This document shows positions 55,381 through 64,000 of a DNA stretch of 64,000 nt, in pieces; the first letter of the stretch is position 1; each line of letters begins with the position of its first letter. The position numbers and the translations under genes are program-made. The stretch is from Gymnothorax reevesii (taxonomy: Eukaryota > Chordata > Actinopteri > Anguilliformes > Muraenidae), in contig CM056576.1 of assembly GCA_029721435.1 (NCBI GenBank), positions 74,665,876 through 74,729,875 of the forward strand, in the 5' to 3' direction. The notes below the pieces were generated by a model. It ran no database searches. It had not been told where the DNA came from and worked only from the letters and a program-made list of their open reading frames with translations.

Positions 55381-56776
55381 GATGTGTAATGTTTGCGGAT
55401 CGGGAGAAGACTGGGAGAAGTAGCGAACCGTGCGATTATGAAAGAATTTGGAATAATAACAAGGAAGGAAGGAAAGAGGGAAATAATGAGGGAAGTAAGG
55501 AAAGAAGGAAGGTAGGAAAAAAAGAACGAAAGCAAAGGAGGGCACGAAAGAGCAAAAGAAAGAAGGCGAGGATGGATGGAAAGAAGGAAGTAAGGAAGGA
55601 AGGAAAGGAAGGAAGAAAGGAAAGAAAGAAGGGAAGAAGAACGATTTAAGTAAAGATGGAAGGAAAAAACAAAAGAAGAGAAGGAAGTAAGGAAGAAGAA
55701 GTGAAAAACAGAAGGAAAGACAGAAGGAAGGAAAGAAAAAGTAAAGAAAGAAAGAGGGAAGGAAAGAGAGAGAGGAAAGCCAAAAGAAAGGAAGACAGAT
55801 AGGAAGGAAAGTAGGTATGAAGGAAGGAAAGAAGGCATGATGGAAGGAAAGACAAACTAAGGAAGGAAGGAAGGAAAGAAAATTGGTAGGGAGGAAGAAT
55901 GGAAGGAAGGATGAAAGGCAAGATAGAAGGAAGTAAAGTAGGAAAGAAGGAACGAATAAAGGAAGGAAGGAACAAAGAAAAGAAATAGGAGGGAAAAAGA
56001 AAGAAGGAATGACGGAAAAAGAAGGAAGGAAAGCAGTAAGGAAGCTGTAGTCTCAAGAGAGCCAGATTGTAGTCTTAAAGCCTGAGAAACTGACAGTCAC
56101 AGCAGGTGGTCAGAACACCTGGCACAAGATTCCATTTGCTTAATAGGCCTATTGTGATGTCATAATGCCAATGTTAAGTCTATGGGGGGAAAAAATTAAT
56201 AGTTTTTTATTAATAACTCAAAAAGTATAAAAGTTACAAAGATGAAAAATACATTGCACAGGTGTCCTAAGTCAGACCTACGCAACGCAGTTTGAATGAA
56301 GTTTCTACGATAAACGGTTGAGGCCGCATTAAGTGTGTTAGAAGAATAATAATAATAACTAGATAATGTAATTCCAGGGAATTACGTGTGCATTGAAAAT
56401 GCAAAGTGTAGTTGCATAAGGTGGAGTTTGTAACATATCATTGCATTATGATATTGGTAGCTACGTTTTTAGTAGGATAATTATGGTAGTGGTGAGGACT
56501 TTTATTTTGAAACAGATGTGGACTGAGGAAACAGTTTGCGGGAGTCATAGTTGATGACAACTGTCATATGGAAATTTTTAATAGTGACATTTTTTAGTAG
56601 TGAAGAATTGTAATAAGGACTTATATTTTGAGACAGGATTGGGCAGAAGAAACAGTTGCCGGAAGTCATACTCGAAAACAATCAGGAGTTGGAATTGCTG
56701 AAAGGTTGATAAGTTGAGAAGCTTAAAAAGTTACTTTTTTATTGTAATTTGACATAATGAGGACTGGCTGTAACAG
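55381..56776 (+). repeat. Divergent spacer block S11 (1396 bp)
   Basis: The leader (GATGTGTAATGTTTGCGG, ATCGGGAGAAGACTGG, AGCGAACCGTGCG) and polypurine tract (55461-56045) differ far more from the other spacers than those do from one another. The middle and distal segments are ordinary, with a short AAT and 3' type GTGAAGAATTG like S10. The change in divergence along the block implies exchange somewhere between tract and middle segment. The frames at 55351-56056 are tract translations. Confidence 0.92.
55461..56045 (+). repeat. Divergent GGAA/GAAA polypurine tract of S11
   Basis: About 585 bp, with many private indels (AAAGAGCAAAAGAAAG, GGAAGAAAGGAAAG, GAGAGAGAGGAAAGCC). It lacks the AACAGAGGAATGA step found in all the other tracts that cover this point. 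Confidence 0.93.
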
Positions 56777-59114
56777 TTGTTAGGCAGTTGCTATGGTGTT
56801 CTGTGTACTTGTGAGGGTGTTGCTAGGCAGCTGCTATTGTGTTCTGGGTGGTTGCTAGGGCATTGCTAGGCAGTTGCAATGGTGTTCTGGGTGGTTGCTA
56901 GGGCCTTGCTAAGCGGTTGCTATGGTGTTCTGGGTGGTTGCTAGGGCGTTGCTAGGCAGTTGCTATGGTGTTCTGGGTGGTTGCTAGGCGGTTGCTATGG
57001 CGTTCTGGGTGGTTGCTAGAGTGTTGCTATGGGGTTCTGGGTGGTTGCTAGGCCGTTGCTATGGCATTCTGGGTGGTTGCTAGGGCTTTGCTAAGCAGTT
57101 GCTATGATGTTCTGGGTGGTTGCTAGGGCGTTGCTAGGTGGTTGCTATGGTGTTCTGGGTGGTTGCTAGGGTGTTGCTAGGCAGTTGCTATGGTGTTCTG
57201 GGTGGTTGCTAGGGCGTTGCTAGGCAGTTGCTATGGTGTTCTGGGTGGTTGCTAGGGCGTTGCTAGGCAGTTGCTATGGTGTTCAGGGGGGTTGGAAGGG
57301 TGGGTGCTATGGCGGTCTGGGTGGTTGCTAGGGAATTGCTTAGCAGTTGCTATGGGGTTCTGGGTGGTTGCTACGGCGTTGCTAGGCGGTTGCTATGGTG
57401 TTCTGGGTGGTTGCTACGGCGTTGCTAGGCGGTTGCTATGGTGTTCTGGGAGGTTGCTAGGGTGTTGCTAGGCAGTTGCTTTGGTGTTCTGGGTGGTTGC
57501 TAGGTGGTTGCTATGGTGTTCTGGGTGGTTGCTAGGGCGTTGCTAGGCGGTTGCTATGGTGTTCTGGGTGGTTGCTGGGGCGTTGCTAGGCGGTTGCTAT
57601 GGTGTTCTGGGTGGTTGCTAGGGCGTTGCTATGGTGTTCTGGGTGGTTGCTAGGGCGTTGCTAGGCAGTTGCTTTGGTGTTCTAGATGGTTGCTAGGCGG
57701 TTGCTATGGTGTTCTGGGTGGTTGCTAGGCTGTTGCTATGGTGTTCTGGGTGGTTGTTAGGCGGTTGCTCTGGTGTTCTGGGTGGTTGCTAGGCGGTTGC
57801 TATGGTGTTCTGGGTGGTAGCTAGGCGGTTGCTGTGGTGTTCTGGGTGGTTGCTAGGTCTTTGCTAGGCAGTTGCTATGGTGTTCTGGGTGGTTGATAGG
57901 CGGTTGCTATGGTGTTCTGAGTGGTTGCTAGGCGGTTGCTATGGTGTGCTGGGTGGTTGCTAGGGCGTTGCTAGGCAGTTGCTTTGGTGTTGTGATGGTT
58001 GCTAGGCTGTTGCTATGGTGTTCTGGGTGGTTGCTAGGGCGTTGCTAGGCGGTTGCTTTGGTGTTCTGGGTGGTTGTTAGGGTGTTGCTAGGCAGTTGCA
58101 ATGCTTTTCTGGGTGGTTGCTAGGCAGTTGCTATGGTGTTCTGGGTGGATGCTAGGGCGTTGCTAGGCTGTTGCTATGGTGTTTTGGGTGGTTGCTAGGT
58201 GGTTGCTATGGTGTTCTGGGTGGTTGCTAGGGCGTTGCTAGGCAGTTGGTATGGTGTTCTGGGTGGTTGCTAGGCGGTGGCTATGGTGTTCTGGGTGGTT
58301 GCTAGGGTCTTGCTAGGCGGTTGCTATGGTGTTCTGGGAGGTTGCTAGGGCATTGCTGGGCTGTTGCTATGGTGTTCTAGGTGGTTGCTAGGGCGTTGCT
58401 AGGCGGTTGCTATGGTGTTGTGGGTGGTTGTTAGGGTGTTGTTGGGTGGTTGCTTTGGTGTTGTGGGTGGTTGCTAGGGGGTTGCTGTGGTGTTCTGGGT
58501 GGTTGCTAGGGGGTTGCTAGGCAGTTGCTATGGTGTTTTGGGTGGTTGCTAGGTGGTTGCTATGGTGTTCTGGGTGGTTGCTAGGGCGTTGCTAGGCAGT
58601 TGCTATGGTGTTCTGGGTGGTTGCTAGGCGGTTGGTATGGTGTTCTGGGTGGTTGCTCGGGCATTGCTGGGCAGTTGCTATGGTGTTCTGGGTGGTTGCT
58701 AGGCGGTAGCTATGGTGTTCTGGGTGGTTGCTAGGCGGTTGCTATGGTGTTCTGGGTGGTTGCTAGGGCGTTGCTAGGCAGTTGCTATGGTGTTCTGGGT
58801 GGTTGCTAGGCGGTTGCTATGGTGTTCTGGGTGGTTGCTAGGGCGTTGCTAGGCGGTTGCTTTGGTGTTCTGGGTGGTTGCTAGGGCGTTGCTAGGCAGT
58901 TGCTTTGGTGTTCTGAGTGGTTGCTTGGCGGTTGCTATGGTGTTCTGGGTGGTTGCTAGGGCGTTGCTTGGCAGTTGCTATAGTGTTCTGGGTGGTTGCT
59001 AGGCAGTTGCTATGGTGTTTTGGGTGGTTGCTAGGCGGTTGCTATGGTGTTCTGAATATTTGCTTGGGCATTGCTCGACAGTTGCTATGTTGTTCTTGTT
59101 GTTGCTAGGGCGTT
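56777..59114 (+). repeat. Minisatellite array A11 (about 2.3 kb, type b)
   Basis: Type-b start, then GTTGGAAGGGTGGG near 57292 (a variant of GTTGTTAGGGTGG). Typical type-b interior and the standard terminal signature (TTGCTTGGCGG near 58921, GAATATTTGC). The short frame at 57271-57471 is a repeat translation. Confidence 0.95.
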
Positions 59115-60499
59115 GATGTGTATTGTTTGGGGATCGAGTGAAAACTGGGTGAAGTAGTGTACGATACGATTACGAAATTATTTGGAATATTAACAAGGAA
59201 GTAAGGAAGGAAAGAAGGAACTAATGAGGGAAGTAAGGAAAGAAGGAAAAAAGGAAAAAAAGAAGGAAAACAAAGGAAGGCAGGAAAGAACAAAGGAAAC
59301 TAGGCTAGGATGGATGGAAAGAAACAGAGGAATGACAGAAAGAAGGAAGTAAGGAAGGAAGGAAAGGAAGAAGGGAAGAAGAAGGATTTAAGTAAAGATA
59401 GAAGGAAGGAAGGAAGGAAGTGAGGAAGAAGAAATGAAAAACAGAAGGAAAGAGAGAAGGAAGGAAAGAAAAAGTAAAGAAAGGAAGAGGGAAGGAAAGA
59501 GAGGGAAAGCAGAAAGAAGAAAGGAAGAAAGATAAGAATGATATGAAGGAATGAAAGAAGGCATGATGGAAGGAAAGAAAAACTAAGGAAGGTAGGAAAG
59601 AAAATTGGTAGGGAGGAAGAATGGGAGGAAGGATGAAAGGCAGGATAGAAGGAAGTAAAGTAGGAAAGAAGGAACGAATAAAGGAAGGAAGCAACGAAGG
59701 AAAGAAATACGAGAGAAAAAGAAAGAAGGAATGACAGAAAATAGAAGGAAGGAAAGCAGTAAGGAAGCTGTAGTCTCAAGAGAGCCAGATCGTAGTCTTA
59801 CAGCCTGAGAAACTGACAGTTACAGCAGATGGTCAGAACACCTGGCACAAGATTCCATTTGCTTTATGGCCCTATTGTGATGTCATAATGCCAATGTTAA
59901 GTCTATGGGGGGAAAAATGTATAGTTTTTTATTAATAACTCAAAAAGTATAAAAGTTACAAAGATGAAAAATACATTGCACAGGTGTCCTAAGTAAGACC
60001 TACGCAACGCAGTTTGAATGAAGTTTCTACGATAAACGGTTGAGGCCGCATTAAGTGTGTTAGAAGAATAATAGTAATAACTAGATAATGTAATTCCAGG
60101 GAATTACGTGTGCATTGAAAATGCAAAGTGTAGTTGCATAAGGTGGAGTTTGTAACATATCATTGCATTATGATATTGGTAGCTACGTTTTTAGGAGGAT
60201 AATTATGGTAGTGGTGAGGACTTTTATTTTGAAACAGATGTGGACTGAGGAAACAGTTTGCGGGAGTCATAGTTGATGACAACTGTCATGTGGAAATTTT
60301 TAATAGTGACATTTTTTAATAGTGAAAAATTGTAGTAAGGACTTATATTTTGAGACAGGATTGGGCAGAAGAAACAGTTGCCGGAAGTCATAGTCGAAAA
60401 CAATCAGGAGTTGGAATGGCTGAAAGGTTGATAAGTTGAGTAGCTTAAAAAGTTACATTTTTTATTGTAATTTGACATAATGAGGACTGGCTGTAACAG
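59115..60499 (+). repeat. Spacer block S12 (1385 bp)
   Basis: Polypurine tract 59195-59767, middle segment, AAT with an AGTAAT interruption, distal segment to 60499. 5' type beta with private changes (TGGGTGAAGTAGTGTACGATACG, AAACTAGGCTAGG). 3' type GTGAAAAATTG. Confidence 0.92.
59195..59767 (+). repeat. GGAA/GAAA polypurine tract of S12
   Basis: 573 bp, beta subtype, with a GGAAAAAAGGAAAAAAAG region replacing GGAATATAGG. The S8 tract has the same overall length, so the substitutions occurred without net slippage. Confidence 0.95.
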
Positions 60500-63413
60500 T
60501 TGTTAGGCAGTTGCTATGGTGTTCTGTGTACTTGTGAGGGTGTTGCTAGGCAGCTGCTATCGTGTTCTGGGTGGTTGCTAGGGCATTGCTAGGCAGTTGC
60601 TATGGTGTTCTGGGTGGTTGATAGGGCATTGCTAGGCGGTTGCTATGGTGTTCTGGGTAGTTGCTAGGCGGTTGCTATGGCGTACTGGGTGGTTGTTCGG
60701 GCATTGCTATGGGGTTCTGGGTGGTTGCTAGGCGGTTGCTATGGCATTCTGGGTGGTTGCTCGGGCTTTGCTAAGCAGTTGCTATGATGTTCTGGGTGGT
60801 TGCTAGGGCGTTGCTAGGTGGTTGCTATGGTGTTCTGGGTGGTTGCTAGGGTGTTGCTAGGCAGTTGCTATGCTGTTCTGGGTGGTTGCTAGGCCGTTGC
60901 TATGGTGTTCTGGGTGGTTGCTATGGCGTTGCTAGGCAGTTGCTATTGTGTTCTGGGTGGTTGATAGGCCGTTGCTAGGCAGTTGCTATGGTGTTCTGGG
61001 TGGTTGTTAGGGTGGTTGCTATGGCGTTCTGGGTGGTTGCTAGGGCATTGCTAAGCAGTTGGCATGGTGTTCTGGGTGGTTGCCACGGCATTGCCAGGCG
61101 GTTGCTATGGTGTTCTGGGTGGTTGCTAGGGTGTTGCTAGGCAGTTGCTATGGTGTTCTGGGTGGATGCTAGGTGGTTGCTATGATGTTCTGGCTGGTTG
61201 CTAGGGCGTTGCTAGGCGGTTGCTATGGTGTTCTGGGTGGTTGCTCGGGCGTTGCTAGGCGGTTGCTATGGTGTTCTGGGTGGTTGCTAGGGCGTTGCTA
61301 TGGTATTCTTGGTGGTTGCTAGGGCGTTGCTAGGCAGTTGCTATGGTGTTCTGGATGGTTGCTAGGCGGTTGCTATGGTGTTCTGGGTGGTTGCTAGGGT
61401 GTTGCTATGGTGTTCTGGGTGGTTGTTAGGCGGTTGCTCTGGTGTTCTGGGTGGTTGCTAGGCGGTTGCTATGGTGTTCTGGGTGGTAGCAAGGCGGTTG
61501 CAATGGTGTTCTGGGTGGTTGCTAGATCATTGCTAGGCAGTTGCTATGGTGTTCTGTGTTGTTGCTAGGCGGTTGCTATGGTGTTCTGGGTGGTTGCTAG
61601 GCGGTTGCTATGGTGTTCTGGGTGGTTGCTAGGGCGTTGCTAGGCAGTTGCTATGGTGTTCTGATGGTTGCTAGGCGGTTGCTATGGTGTTCTGGGTGGT
61701 TGCTAGGGCGTTGCTAGGCAGTTGCTATGGTGTTCTGGGTGGTTGCTAGGGCGTTGCTATGGTGTTCTGGGTGGTAGCTAGGCGGTTGCTATTGTGTTCT
61801 GGGTGGTTGCTAGGCGGTTGCTATGGTGTTCTGGGTGGTTGCTAGGGCGTTGCTAGGCAGTTGCTATGGTGTGCTGGGTGGTTGCTAGGTGGTTGCTATG
61901 GTGTTCTGGGAGGTTGCTAGGGCATTGCTAGGCGGTTGCTATGGTGTTCTGGGTGGTTGCCAGGGCCTTGCTAGGCGGTTGCTATGGTGTTCTGGGAGGT
62001 TGCTAGGGCATTGCTAGGCTGTTGCTATGGTGTTCTGGGTGGTTGCTAGGGCGTTGCTAGGCGGTTGCTATGGTGTTCTGGGTGGTTGTTAGGGTGTTGC
62101 TAGGCAGTTGCTATGGTGTTCTGGGTGGTTGCTAGGCGGTTGCGATGGTGTTCTGGGTGGTTGCTAGGGCGTTGCTAGGCAGTTGCTATGGTGTTTTGGG
62201 TGGTTGCTAGGTGGTTGCTATGGTGTTCTGGGTGGTTGCTTGGGCGTGGCTAGGCAGTTGGTATGGTGTTGTGGGTGGTTGCTAGGCGGTTGCTATGGTG
62301 TTCTGTGTGGTTGCTCGGGCGTTGCTAGGCAGTTGCTATGGTGTTCTTGGTGGTTGCTAGGCGGTTGCTATGGTGTTCTGGGTGGTTGCTAGGCGGTTGC
62401 TATGGTGTTCTGGGTGGTTGCTAGGGCGTTGCTAGGCAGTTGCTATGGTGTTCTGGGTGGTTGCTAGGCGGTTGGTATGGTGTTCTGGGTGGTTGCTAGG
62501 GCATTGCTAGGCTGTTGCTATGGTGTTCTGGGTGGGTGCTAGGGCGTTGCGAGGCGGTTGTTATGGTGTTCTGGGTGGTTGCTAGGGCGTGGCGAGGAGG
62601 TGGCTATGGTGGTCTGGGGGGTTGCTAGGCGGGTGCTATGCTGTTGTGGGTGGTTGCTAGGGGGTTGCTAGGCAGTTGCTGTAGCGTTCTGGGTGGTTGC
62701 TAGGGCGTTGCTAGGCAGTTGCTGTGGTGTTCTGGGTGGTTGCTAGGGCATTGCTAGGCAGTTGCTATGGTGTTCTGGGTGGTTGCTAGGCGGTTGCTAT
62801 GGTGTTCTGGGTGGTTGCTAGGCGGTTGCTATGGTGTTCTGGCTGGTTGCTAGGGCGTTGCTAGGCAGTTGCTATGGTGTTCTGGGTGGTTGCTAGGCGG
62901 TTGCTATGGTGTTCTGGGTGGTTGCTAGGGCGTTGCTAGGCAGTTGCTATGGTGTTTTGGGTGGTTGCTAGGTGGTTGCTATGGTGTTCTGGGTGGTTGC
63001 TAGGGCGTTGCTAGGCAGTTGCTATGGTGTTCTGGGTGGTTGCTAGGTGGTTGCTATGGTGTTCTGGGTGGTTGCTAGGCAGTTGCTATTGTGTTCTGGG
63101 TGGTTGCTAGGGCGTTGCTAGGCAGTTGCTATGGTGTTCTGGGTGGTTGCTAGGCGGGTGCTATGGTGTTCTGGGTGGTTGCTAGGGCGTTGCTAGGCAG
63201 TTGCTATGGTGTTCTGGGTGGTTGCTAGGTGGTTGCTATGGTGTTCTGGGTGGTTGCTAGGCAGTTGCTATTGTGTTCTGGGTGGTTGCTAGGGCGTTGC
63301 TAGGCAGTTGCTATGGTGTTCTGGGTGGTTGCTAGGCGGGTGCTATGGTGTTCTGGGTGGTTGCTAGGCGGTTGCTATGGTGTTCTGGGTGGTTGCTAGG
63401 GCTTTGCTAGGCT
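60500..63413 (+). repeat. Minisatellite array A12 (about 2.9 kb, type a)
   Basis: GCCACGG at 61082 and GATCATT at 61525, collinear with A1, A2 and A9. Near its end a 182-bp repeat (two L plus three S) is visible by the GCTATTGTG variant at 63086 and 63268. It has no terminal signature: it stops in TTGCTAGGCTAG at the joint to S13. Confidence 0.94.
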
Positions 63414-64000
63414 AGAAAAAGTAAAGAAAGGAAGAGGGAGGGAAAGAGAGGGAAAGCAGAAAGAAAAAAGGAAGAAAGATAAGAAGGATATGAAGGAATG
63501 AAAGAAGGCATGATGGAAGGAAAGAAAAACTAAGGAAGGTAGGAAAGAAAATTGGTAGGGCGGAAGAATGGGAGGAAGGGTGAAAGGGAGGATAGGAGGG
63601 AGTAGAGTAGGAAAGCAGGAACGAATAAAGGAAGGAAGGAACGAAGGAAAGAAATAGGAGGGAAAAAGAAAGAAGGAATGACAGAAAATAGAAGGAAGGA
63701 AAGCAGTAAGGAAGCTGTAGTCTCAAGAGAGCCAGATTGTAGTCTTACAGCCTGAGAAACTGACAGTTACAGCAGGTGGTCAGAACACCTGGCACAAGAT
63801 TCCATTTGCTTAATGGCCCTATTGTGATGTCATAATGCCAATGTTAAGTCTATGGGGGGAAAAATGTATAGTTTTTTATTAATAACTCAAAAAGTATAAA
63901 AGTTACAAAGATGAAAAATACATTGCACAGGTGTCCTAAGTAAGACCTACGCAACGCAGTTTGAATGAAGTTTCTACGATAAACGGTTGAGGCCGCATTA
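63414..64000 (+). repeat. Truncated spacer block S13 (starts inside the polypurine tract; runs off the window)
   Basis: Minisatellite TTGCTAGGCTAG joins AAAAAGTAAAGAAAGG, an internal point of the polypurine tract. The leader and about the first half of the tract are missing, as is the array-terminal signature. The tract continues to about 63714, then the normal middle segment to the window end at GGCCGCATTA. The bases shared at the joint are at most 'AG'. Confidence 0.92.

Larger units (their letters stand above)
1..64000 (+). repeat. Macrosatellite: head-to-tail higher-order repeat of spacer plus minisatellite array
   Basis: The whole window is one tandem organisation with no inversion: a spacer block followed by a G/T-rich minisatellite array, repeated about twelve times. 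Spacer start-to-start distances include 4938, 5113, 6857, 4336, 3267, 8192, 5893, 2512 and 3734 bp. Almost all of the variation comes from array length. The arrays are not independent expansions. A rare GCCACGG variant lies 540, 583, 540 and 583 bp after the spacers ending at 2141, 7179, 49416 and 60499. A GATCATT variant lies 1026, 1026, 983 and 1026 bp after the same spacers. The differences of 43 bp equal one long unit. Both ends of the window are inside the repeat, so its full extent is unknown. A teleost source is inferred from repeat style only. Confidence 0.95.

Overview
This window looks like non-coding tandem-repeat DNA from a eukaryote, most likely a teleost fish (possibly an ostariophysan). 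I infer that from the GTTGCTA-rich minisatellite and the (AAT)n-bearing low-complexity spacer, both of which are a familiar fish-genome style. No gene is present to confirm the taxon. I see no credible protein gene, tRNA, rRNA, CRISPR array or bacterial feature. All long open frames are read through repeats.

The layout is a macrosatellite with everything in one orientation. A spacer block of about 1.4 kb alternates with a G/T-rich minisatellite array of about 1 to 7 kb. There are thirteen arrays (1-730, 2142-5668, 7180-10781, 12162-17986, 18383-24323, 25715-31180, 32568-35516, 36982-38783, 40169-46975, 49417-52868, 54404-55380, 56777-59114, 60500-63413). Thirteen spacers separate or end them. 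They start at 731, 5669, 10782, 17987 (truncated), 24324, 31181, 35517, 38784, 46976 (internally duplicated), 52869, 55381 (divergent), 59115 and 63414 (truncated, running off the window).

Each full spacer has the same order: a short unique leader of about 80 bp; a GGAA-type polypurine tract of about 570 bp; a unique middle segment of about 300 bp containing a TATAAAA string; an (AAT)n microsatellite with 0 to 3 copies of an interspersed 43-mer; and a distal unique segment of about 420 bp that opens with nested inverted repeats. The arrays are built from an approximately 11-bp submonomer. It is organised as a 43-bp long unit (L: GGTTGCTAGGG, CGTTGCTAGGC, AGTTGCTATGG, TGTTCTGGGT) and a 32-bp short unit (S: GGTTGCTAGGC, GGTTGCTATGG, TGTTCTGGGT). 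These often alternate as a 75-bp pair. Distances between rare shared variants fit sums of 43 and 32.

The main content of the window is a record of how such a locus evolves. Private variants sit at matching distances from the spacer in different arrays, so spacer plus array is a true higher-order repeat. Spacers fall into two 5' types and two 3' types in all four combinations, which indicates recombination or conversion. Tandem duplications with constant offsets are visible at 18450-21770 (1660 bp), about 41060-46350 (2684 then 2609 bp), about 13200-15670 (1538 bp) and 9299-9835 (268 bp). A spacer-internal duplication of 968 bp has AACTAG microhomology at its joint. A deletion ends within 2 bp of a cruciform-capable inverted repeat. 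No operon-like or pathway logic applies. Any function would be structural (chromatin, R-loop, recombination) and is conjecture.
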